This document shows positions 1-5,031 of a DNA stretch of 5,589 nt, in pieces. The DNA lies in assembly GCA_003242515.1 (NCBI GenBank), contig QGUS01000123.1, forward strand, positions 1-5,589, given 5' to 3'. Positions within the stretch are counted from its first letter, which is position 1. Every line of letters begins with the position of its first letter. A model generated the notes under the pieces. It had not been told where the DNA came from. It did not search any database and saw only the letters and a list, made by a program, of their open reading frames with translations. The translations under genes were made by a program, and so were the position numbers. The stretch comes from Actinomycetota bacterium (lineage in GTDB: Bacteria > Actinomycetota > Acidimicrobiia > Spongiisociales > ZC4RG35).

Positions 1-261
1 GTCCAGGAGGCGCTGACCAACGTCCGGCGCCATGGCCGCGGGGTGACCAGCGTGAGGGTCGAGGTGGCCGCCGCCGACGAGGGAGCGAGGGTCACCGTCG
101 TGGACGACGGCGAGCCGGTCGAGCGCACGCAACGGCAGGGCCACGGGCTCACGGGAATGCAGGAGAGGGTCTCGGCTCTGGGCGGCCACTTCTGGGCCGG
201 CCCCAGGCCGGGCCGAGGATGGTCGGTGCGAGCATGGATACCGCTGGAGAAGCGCCGCTGA
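1..261 (+). CDS. Sensor histidine kinase, NarL/DesK type, C-terminal fragment
   Basis: This is the 3' end of a two-component sensor kinase cut by the left window edge; 86 codons remain, in frame from base 1 to the TGA at 259-261. It covers only the HATPase_c ATP-binding domain, which supplies phosphate for autophosphorylation of a His located upstream of the window. The N box is visible at residues 2-12 (QEALTNVRRHG), an Asp-Asp-Gly G1 box near residue 55, and a G2 box (GHGLTGMQERVSALGG) from about residue 68. The last motif is typical of kinases that pair with NarL/LuxR-type regulators (HisKA_3 dimerisation domain, not visible here). The second Gly of the usual DxGxG motif is not obvious, since Glu-Pro follows DDG. 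The gene overlaps the response regulator downstream, so the two are very probably co-transcribed. The signal sensed cannot be told because the sensor part is missing. Confidence 0.9.
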   Translation, partial: VQEALTNVRRHGRGVTSVRVEVAAADEGARVTVVDDGEPVERTQRQGHGLTGMQERVSALGGHFWAGPRPGRGWSVRAWIPLEKRR

Positions 262-896
262 GGGTCTACCTGGCCGACGACCAGGAGCTGGTCCGGTCGG
301 GCTTCAGGCTCATCCTGGAGGCGAACGGCATCGAGGTCGTGGGCGAGGCGGGCGACGGCCGCACCGCGGTCGAGGAGGCCCGCAGGCTCCGCCCCGACGT
401 GGTCCTCATGGACATCCGCATGCCCCACCTGGACGGGCTGGAGGCGACCCGTCTGCTGGCCGGTCCGGACGTCGCCGACCCGATCCCTGTCGTCGTGGTG
501 ACGACCTTCGACCTGGACGAGTACGTGTACTCCGCACTGCGCAACGGGGCCACCGGCTTCCTGCTCAAGGACGCCGGGCCGGCGCTGCTCGTCGAGGCCG
601 TGCGGGCCGCGGCCCGGGGCGACGCCCTGGTCTCGCCTCAGGTGACGGTGCGCCTGCTCGCCCACTTCGCCACCACACCGGCGGCGCGGCAACCATTCGA
701 GCCGCTGACCGATCGGGAAGAGGAGGTGCTGAAGGCGGTGGCGCGGGGACTCACCAACGCCGAGATCGCCGACACGCTCTTCATCTCCCTGGCGACCGTG
801 AAGACCCACATCGCCCACATCCAGCAGAAGCTCGGGGCGCGCAACCGCGTGGAGCTGGCGGCGTGGGCGTGGTCGACGGGGAGGATGTCGGGCTAG
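219..896 (+). CDS. NarL/LuxR-family response regulator
   Basis: A 225-residue DNA-binding response regulator, normal length for the family. The receiver domain (about 14-130) has the acidic pair D20/D21, phospho-acceptor D65 in VVLMDIRMP, the switch Thr T95 in VVVVTTFD, and K117 in GFLLKD. After a short linker, a LuxR-type helix-turn-helix runs from about 163 to 215 (LTDREEEVLKAVARGLTNAEIA, then ATVKTHIAHIQQKL). All key residues are present, so it should be phosphorylated by the kinase just upstream and act as a transcription factor; its targets are unknown. The start is uncertain. ATG 219 has GAGG directly against it, which is too close for a normal ribosome binding site, while ATG 234 (residue 6) lies 15 bases beyond the same GAGG. 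Either choice overlaps the kinase gene (43 or 28 bases), suggesting translational coupling. The stop TAG overlaps the glpK stop on the other strand. Confidence 0.95.
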   Translation: MVGASMDTAGEAPLRVYLADDQELVRSGFRLILEANGIEVVGEAGDGRTAVEEARRLRPDVVLMDIRMPHLDGLEATRLLAGPDVADPIPVVVVTTFDLDEYVYSALRNGATGFLLKDAGPALLVEAVRAAARGDALVSPQVTVRLLAHFATTPAARQPFEPLTDREEEVLKAVARGLTNAEIADTLFISLATVKTHIAHIQQKLGARNRVELAAWAWSTGRMSG

Positions 897-2365
897 GCCC
901 AGCCCAAAGAGCGCTCCACGGCCTGTGCCCACCGGGCGGCGAGGTGCTCCCGCTCGGTGTCCCCGATGCGGGGCGTCCACCTCCGGTCCTCGGCCCAGAG
1001 CCGGCGGACCTCGTCCCGGTCCTTCCAGAGGCCCACGGCCAGGCCGGCCGCGTATGCGGCGCCCAGGGCGGTGGTCTCGGTGACCGCCGGACGCACCACG
1101 TCGATGCCGAGGACGTCGGCCTGGAACTGCATGAGCATCTCGTTGCGGGTCATCCCTCCGTCGACCCGGAGCTCGGTCAGCGTCGTCCCGGAGTCGCGGG
1201 CCATGGCGTCCAGGACCTCCATGGTCTGGAAGGCGGTGGCCTCGAGCGCGGCCCGGGCGATGTGGCGCCGGTCCGTGTAACGGGTCATCCCGACGATCAC
1301 GCCCCTGGCGTCCGAACGCCAGTGCGGGGCGAAGAGGCCGCTGAAGGCGGGCACGAAGTAGACGTCGCCGGTGTCCGGCACCTGAGAGGCGAGCTCCTCC
1401 ACCTCGGATGCGGTCCGGATGATCCCGAGGTTGTCCCGGAGCCACTGGACGAGGGAGCCGGTGACCGCCACCGCTCCCTCCAGGGCATAGGTGACCTCCC
1501 CGTCGATGCGGCAGGCGACGGTGGTGATCAGGCCCGCGGTGGACGCCACCGGTGCGTCGCCCGTGTTGAGCAGGAGGAAGTTCCCGGTGCCGTAGGTGTT
1601 CTTGGCCTCGCCGGGCTGGAAGCAGGCCTGTCCGAACAGGGCTGCCTGCTGGTCGCCGAGCATGGCGGCGAGGGGCACGCCCTCGAGGGGGCCCCGGCAG
1701 GTCTCGCCGACGCCCACCGAGTCGACGATCTCGGGCAGCACGGCCTCCGGGACGCCGATGGCGTCGGCCAGCCCCGAATCCCACGCGTCGGCGGCCAGGT
1801 CGTAGAGGAGGGTGCGGGACGCGTTGGTCGGGTCGGTGAGGTGGCGGCCGGTGAGCTTCCAGGTCAGCCAGGAGTCGATGGTGCCGAAGGCGACCCTCCC
1901 CCGCTCGGCCGCCTGGCGCAGCGCCATCTCGTCGAGCAGCCAGCGGACCTTCGGGCCTGAGAAGTAGGTGGCCAGGGGCAGGCCGGTCTGACGGCGAAAG
2001 CGGTCCTGGCCGCCGTCGGCGGCCAGTTCGGCGCAGATGGCGTCGGTGCGGGTGTCCTGCCAGACGATGGCGTTGGCGAGCGGCTCGCCCGTGACCCGGT
2101 CCCAGAGGACGGTGGTCTCGCGCTGGTTGGTGATGCCCACCGCCGCCAGGTCGGAGACCGCGATGCCCGCGTCGGCGAGTCCCGTTTCCACGACCTCGAC
2201 GGTGTTCTCCCAGATCTCGTCGGGATCGTGCTCCACCCAGCCGGGCCGGGGGAAGATCTGACGGTGCTCCTTCTGTGCCTGGCCCCGGATCCGGCCGGCG
2301 GCATCGAAGACGACGAATCGCGTGGAGGTGGTCCCCTGGTCGATGGCCCCGACGAACTCAGCCAT
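893..2365 (-). CDS. glpK: Glycerol kinase
   Basis: A cytoplasmic FGGY-family kinase of 490 residues (E. coli GlpK about 500) that converts glycerol and ATP to glycerol 3-phosphate. The N-terminal phosphate-binding motif DQGTTSTR is at 9-16. Residues matching the known glycerol contacts are R82-E83 (TNQRETT), Y134 and D238-Q239 (GDQQAALFGQ), with D238 as catalytic base. The YGTGNF nucleotide loop is at 258-263 and the second FGGY signature at about 355-376 (GVIVGMTRYTDRRHIARAAL). DGGMTRN at 402-408 is also typical. The segment before D238 (CRGPLEGVPLAAMLGD) lacks the GGKGG loop that binds fructose 1,6-bisphosphate in the E. coli enzyme. It also lacks the His that HPr phosphorylates in enterococcal GlpK, so neither control is evident. 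The start overlaps the end of pth by 8 bases; a G-rich run lies 4-5 bases upstream, but translation is probably coupled to pth. No glpF or glpD is adjacent. Confidence 0.97.
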   Translation of the reverse strand: MAEFVGAIDQGTTSTRFVVFDAAGRIRGQAQKEHRQIFPRPGWVEHDPDEIWENTVEVVETGLADAGIAVSDLAAVGITNQRETTVLWDRVTGEPLANAIVWQDTRTDAICAELAADGGQDRFRRQTGLPLATYFSGPKVRWLLDEMALRQAAERGRVAFGTIDSWLTWKLTGRHLTDPTNASRTLLYDLAADAWDSGLADAIGVPEAVLPEIVDSVGVGETCRGPLEGVPLAAMLGDQQAALFGQACFQPGEAKNTYGTGNFLLLNTGDAPVASTAGLITTVACRIDGEVTYALEGAVAVTGSLVQWLRDNLGIIRTASEVEELASQVPDTGDVYFVPAFSGLFAPHWRSDARGVIVGMTRYTDRRHIARAALEATAFQTMEVLDAMARDSGTTLTELRVDGGMTRNEMLMQFQADVLGIDVVRPAVTETTALGAAYAAGLAVGLWKDRDEVRRLWAEDRRWTPRIGDTEREHLAARWAQAVERSLGWA

Positions 2366-2966
2366 TGCGCCCCCGGTGCGCCGCCATCTCCTGGGCGCGG
2401 GCCCGGTCGGTGAGCCAGGTCTCCACCACGTCGGCGGCGTCCTCCACCATCACGTCCACCTCCTCCCGCTCCTTCTTCGCGAAGCGTTGCAGGACGTAGT
2501 CGGCGGGGTCCATCCGGCCGGGCGGACGGCCGACCCCGACCTTGAGACGGGAGTACTCGGGAGTGCCGAGGTGGCGGTCGATGGAGCGGATGCCGTTGTG
2601 GCCGCCGCTCCCCCCGCCGACCTGGACGCGGAGCCGGCCGAACGGGAGGTCGATGTCGTCGTGGACCACGAGCAGGTCCGACGGGGGGACCTTCCAGTAG
2701 TCGAGCACGGCGCGCACGGCGCGGCCCGAGTCGTTCATGTAGGTGAGTGGTGCGGCCAGGACGACCTGGCCGGTGGCAACGACCTGGGCGGGGACGCGGG
2801 ACGGGGCCCTGCCGAGTTCGACGCCGGCGCGCTCCGCGACCCGCGTCACCACCTCGAAGCCGACGTTGTGACGGGTGCCGAGGTAGTCGGGCCCGGGGTT
2901 GCGGAGCCCGACCACCACGAGACGGGCGTTACTCGTCTCCGCCCTCGCCCTCTTCAGCAGCCTCAT
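2358..2966 (-). CDS. pth: Peptidyl-tRNA hydrolase
   Basis: Pth cleaves the ester bond between peptide and tRNA on peptidyl-tRNAs that drop off ribosomes, recycling tRNA in the cytoplasm. The 202-residue protein has the expected active-site residues: N23 in the GLRNPG segment, catalytic H33 in GTRHNVGFE, N78 in TYMNDSG, D103 in VVHDDIDLPFG, and N124 in GGGSGGHNG. The residue before N23 is Arg where Gly or Ala is usual. About 14 residues precede the conserved LVVVGL strand and are rich in Arg/Lys (MRLLKRARAETSNA). They are encoded within the end of rplY, because the ATG at 2966 lies 38 bases inside that gene. No later ATG, GTG or TTG leaves the fold intact, so this start is preferred; a GGAGG lies about 12 bases upstream, within the repetitive tail of rplY. 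Pth next to rplY is a common bacterial arrangement. The gene ends 8 bases inside glpK. Confidence 0.96.
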   Translation of the reverse strand: MRLLKRARAETSNARLVVVGLRNPGPDYLGTRHNVGFEVVTRVAERAGVELGRAPSRVPAQVVATGQVVLAAPLTYMNDSGRAVRAVLDYWKVPPSDLLVVHDDIDLPFGRLRVQVGGGSGGHNGIRSIDRHLGTPEYSRLKVGVGRPPGRMDPADYVLQRFAKKEREEVDVMVEDAADVVETWLTDRARAQEMAAHRGRNG

Positions 2967-3597
2967 CGGCCGGAGCGGCCTCCTCCGCAGCAGCCTCCTC
3001 GTCGGTGCCCTCCTCGGCGGCCTCGGCGGGCTCCTCCGCAGCCGGCGTGGTGACCGTCAGCACGACGGTCTCGGGGTCGTCGATGTAGGTGACGCCGTCC
3101 ACGGCAGGGAGGTCGGCGACGCGCAGGATGCCGCCCATCTCGACGCCGCTCACGTCGACCTCGATGTGGCCGGGGATGGCAGCAGGCAGGCCCTCGACCA
3201 TGACATGGGTCTTGGCCGGCGAGAGCACGCCGCCCTCCTTGACGCCGATCGGCTCGCCCTCGAAGTGGAGGACCACCTCGGCCTGGATCGGCTGGGTCAG
3301 GTCGACGCGGATGAAGTCGACATGCCGGTACTCGGGGCGGTAGGGGTGCCTCTCCACCACCTTGGCCATGGTGGTGACCGTCTGGGAGCCGTCGATCTCC
3401 AGGTTGATTACCGCGTTCAGACCCGCGTCCGTGTGAAGGGCCGCATGGAGGTCGCGGGCATCGACCGCGATGGCGACCGGGTCCTTGCCCAGCCCGTACA
3501 CGACCGCCGGGACCATGCCCTCACGCCGGAGGCGACGCGAGCTACGCGTGCCGGGCTTCCTCCCGGTCTGGGCGCGCAGCGTGACTTGTGATGACAT
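2929..3597 (-). CDS. rplY: 50S ribosomal protein L25 (CTC/TL5 type)
   Basis: L25 binds 5S rRNA in the large ribosomal subunit; the long two-domain form is called CTC or TL5. This 222-residue protein has the N-terminal RNA-binding domain at about 5-93 (RRLRREGMVPAVVYGLG at 21-37, PYRPEYRHVDFIRVDL at 85-100). The C-terminal TL5 beta domain spans about 101-184 (LHFEGEPIGVKEGGVL, then the HIEVDVS strand and VEMGGILRVADLP). An acidic Ala/Glu tail runs from about 185 to 222 and is likely disordered. The ATG at 3595-3597 is well supported by AAGGAG seven bases upstream. It is the first gene of the minus-strand unit rplY-pth-glpK, with a candidate promoter in the gap to its right. Its stop TAA lies 38 bases inside pth. 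Confidence 0.96.
   Translation of the reverse strand: MSSQVTLRAQTGRKPGTRSSRRLRREGMVPAVVYGLGKDPVAIAVDARDLHAALHTDAGLNAVINLEIDGSQTVTTMAKVVERHPYRPEYRHVDFIRVDLTQPIQAEVVLHFEGEPIGVKEGGVLSPAKTHVMVEGLPAAIPGHIEVDVSGVEMGGILRVADLPAVDGVTYIDDPETVVLTVTTPAAEEPAEAAEEGTDEEAAAEEAAPADEAAEEGEGGDE
2932..3045 (-). repeat. Low-complexity Ala/Glu tail of L25
   Basis: Imperfectly repeated GCC, GCG and GAG codons encode the acidic C-terminal tail of L25 (residues 185-222). The same DNA in another frame encodes the basic first residues of Pth. Such codon runs are prone to slippage, so tail length may vary between strains (inference). Confidence 0.7.
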
Positions 3598-3604
3598 CTG
3601 AAGA

Positions 3605-3610
3605 CTCCTT
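3605..3610 (-). promoter_or_regulatory. Ribosome binding site of rplY
   Basis: Reading the minus strand, AAGGAG stands seven bases before the rplY ATG. It is the strongest Shine-Dalgarno match I saw in the window and fixes the rplY start. Confidence 0.85.
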
Positions 3611-3632
3611 GGGAGTGGGAGAACGGGTGCAG

Positions 3633-3662
3633 ATTATGGTCGTCACGGCCCGTTTCTGCCCA
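3633..3662 (-). promoter_or_regulatory. Candidate promoter of rplY-pth-glpK
   Basis: On the minus strand, CATAAT at 3638-3633 matches the -10 consensus in 5 of 6 bases. It follows TGGGCA at 3662-3657, a 4 of 6 match to the -35, with 18 bases between. It would give a leader of roughly 30 bases carrying the rplY ribosome binding site. Position in the only divergent gap and the local drop in GC support it; the -35 is weak. Confidence 0.45.
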
Positions 3663-3689
3663 CTCGGTGCCGGTTTCCTGGACACGAGG

Positions 3690-3695
3690 TACGGT
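3690..3695 (+). promoter_or_regulatory. Candidate -10 box for a leaderless hydrolase mRNA
   Basis: TACGGT fits the TANNNT pattern of actinobacterial -10 boxes and ends seven bases before ATG 3703, so transcription could start at or next to the A of the start codon. No convincing -35 is seen, and there is no well-spaced ribosome binding site (GAGG lies 13 bases upstream). Confidence 0.35.
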
Positions 3696-3702
3696 CGCGG
3701 AC

Positions 3703-4344
3703 ATGCCCAGCACCGTCCGCATCACCTGGGCCAGGGGAGAGGAAGTCACCGGCCGCCTGGCCGGCGACGGTCCGGTGGGAGTCCTGCTCGCCCATGGGGC
3801 CGGGACCGATCAGGACCACCCGCTGATCGTCGCCATCCGGGATGGCCTCGCCTCGCGGGGCCTGCGCGTCCTCACCTTCAACTACCCGTACACGGAGCGT
3901 GGCGGCAAGCGGCCCGATCCCAGGGCGCGCCTGCTCGACTGCCACCGGGCCGCCGCCGACCGCCTCGGCCGATCCGTCGACCTCTTATATATGGCGGGCC
4001 GCTCGATGGGCGGGCGTATGGGTTCGTACCTCGTCGCCGACGGCTATCCGGCAGCAGGGCTGGTCTTCTACTCCTATCCCCTGCACCCAGCGGGAAGGAC
4101 CGACCGGCTGCGGGTGGAGCAGTTCGCCTCGATCCGGGTCCCCATGCTCTTCTTCCAGGGAACCCACGACGCGCTGGCCCGGATGGACCTCTTCGAGGAG
4201 CACATCGCCAGACTCCCCGGGGCCACCGTGGAGATCATGGAGGGCGCCGCCCACTCCCCCGGCCGGGGCGGGTGGACGGTGCCGAGGATGGCGGACCACC
4301 TCGCAGGGCGGACCGCTCGATGGATCCAATATTCGCGACCTTAG
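3703..4344 (+). CDS. TEX30/KANL3-like alpha/beta hydrolase
   Basis: A 213-residue single-domain alpha/beta hydrolase, probably cytoplasmic, with no signal peptide or membrane segment. The first strand and oxyanion region are at about 26-34 (GVLLAHGAG). The nucleophile elbow GRSMGGR puts the catalytic Ser at S101, followed by the SYPLHPAGR segment at about 124-132. Likely remaining triad members are D156 (QGTHDALA) and H184 (GAAHSPG). The combination of HGAG, GRSMGGR and SYPLHP matches the family that includes TEX30 and KANL3; bacterial members have no well-established substrate, so I assign none. I prefer ATG 3703 over GTG 3667, because the 12 extra residues do not belong to the fold and a TANNNT box sits just before 3703. 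It is divergent from rplY and nine bases upstream of pgl. The stop TAG forms part of the possible pgl promoter. It contains a rare TTA Leu codon at 3985-3987. Confidence 0.88.
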   Translation: MPSTVRITWARGEEVTGRLAGDGPVGVLLAHGAGTDQDHPLIVAIRDGLASRGLRVLTFNYPYTERGGKRPDPRARLLDCHRAAADRLGRSVDLLYMAGRSMGGRMGSYLVADGYPAAGLVFYSYPLHPAGRTDRLRVEQFASIRVPMLFFQGTHDALARMDLFEEHIARLPGATVEIMEGAAHSPGRGGWTVPRMADHLAGRTARWIQYSRP

Positions 4345-4347
4345 ACT
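4342..4347 (+). promoter_or_regulatory. Candidate -10 box for a leaderless pgl mRNA
   Basis: TAGACT matches TANNNT and is followed by exactly six bases before the GTG at 4354, the spacing expected if transcription begins at the first base of the start codon. Its first three bases are also the stop codon of the preceding hydrolase gene. There is no ribosome binding site between the box and the GTG, which favours leaderless translation. No good -35 is visible. Confidence 0.5.
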
Positions 4348-4353
4348 CGACCC

Positions 4354-5031
4354 GTGCGCCTGATCGTCCACGACACCCCCGAGGACACCTCCAGGGCCGT
4401 AGCCGAGCGCATCGCCGGGCTGGCCCGGGAGGCCGACGACCGTTTCACCCTGGGCCTCTCCGGCGGCACCACGCCGGCCCCCGCATACCGGATCCTCGCC
4501 GGCACGGACCTCGACTGGGACCGCATCGACCTCTGGGTCTCCGACGAGCGCTGGGTCCCCTGGGACCACGAGCGCTCCAACGGGAGGATGGCGATGGACG
4601 TGCTCGCCGGGCCGGTGGGCGCACGCCTGCTCCGCCCGCCCTATGGGGACGGCACCGATCCCGACCGCTCCGCCGCCGGATACGAGGAGATGCTGCGCCA
4701 GGTGCTCGACGACCGCCGTCCCGACGTGATCCATCTCGGCATGGGAGACGACGGCCACACTGCTTCACTCTTCCCCGGAACGCAGGCTCTCGAGGAGTGG
4801 CACAGATGGGTGGTCGCCAACTGGGTCCCGGAACAGTCGGAGTTCCGGATCACCTCCACATACCCCCTCATCTGGTCGGCCCGTGTCGTCATCGTCCAGG
4901 CGCACGGCGCCGGCAAGGCTGCGGCCCTGCGCGACTCGTTCGCCGGTCTCACCCCGGCGGGAAAGCTGGGCGGAGGTGATGCGGCGGTGGAGTGGCACGT
5001 CGACCGGGCCGCGGCTTCGCTGCTCGACTGA
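4354..5031 (+). CDS. pgl: 6-phosphogluconolactonase
   Basis: Hydrolyses 6-phosphogluconolactone to 6-phosphogluconate, the second step of the oxidative pentose phosphate pathway, in the cytoplasm. The 225-residue protein is full length for the DevB/SOL type. The sugar-phosphate loop GLSGGTTP is at 34-41 and VSDERWVPWDHERSNGRM at 62-79. The signature LGMGDDGHTASLFPG at 128-142 includes H135, the position proposed as catalytic in characterised homologues. The C-terminal region (GKLGGGDAAVEWHVDRAAASLL) has the usual closing helix. It starts with GTG, supported by the TAGACT box six bases upstream. The usual partners zwf, opcA, tal and tkt are not in the window. The upstream hydrolase is nine bases away, so read-through from it is also possible. 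A lipoprotein gene begins 53 bases before its end. Confidence 0.95.
   Translation: MRLIVHDTPEDTSRAVAERIAGLAREADDRFTLGLSGGTTPAPAYRILAGTDLDWDRIDLWVSDERWVPWDHERSNGRMAMDVLAGPVGARLLRPPYGDGTDPDRSAAGYEEMLRQVLDDRRPDVIHLGMGDDGHTASLFPGTQALEEWHRWVVANWVPEQSEFRITSTYPLIWSARVVIVQAHGAGKAAALRDSFAGLTPAGKLGGGDAAVEWHVDRAAASLLD

Noticed and set aside
893..960. Rho-independent terminator at the convergent junction
   Set aside because: I found no GC-rich hairpin followed by a T run on either strand near the shared stop codons.
863..1960. A 365-codon open frame on the + strand antisense to glpK
   Set aside because: Its product is Gly/Arg/Val-rich without any recognisable motif, and it lies over a glycerol kinase with all active-site residues intact. 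Long antisense frames are expected in DNA this GC-rich.
2322..3591. Long + strand frames antisense to pth and rplY
   Set aside because: Both minus-strand genes have full family motifs, and the antisense products show only compositional bias.
3982..3993. AT-rich patch resembling an internal promoter -10
   Set aside because: It encodes the strand leading to the nucleophile elbow of the hydrolase, and no -35 or downstream start codon fits it.
3588..4979. A 463-codon open frame on the + strand over the hydrolase and pgl
   Set aside because: It spans two well-supported genes in a different frame and its product is Arg/Pro/Gly-rich low complexity. It is a shadow frame.
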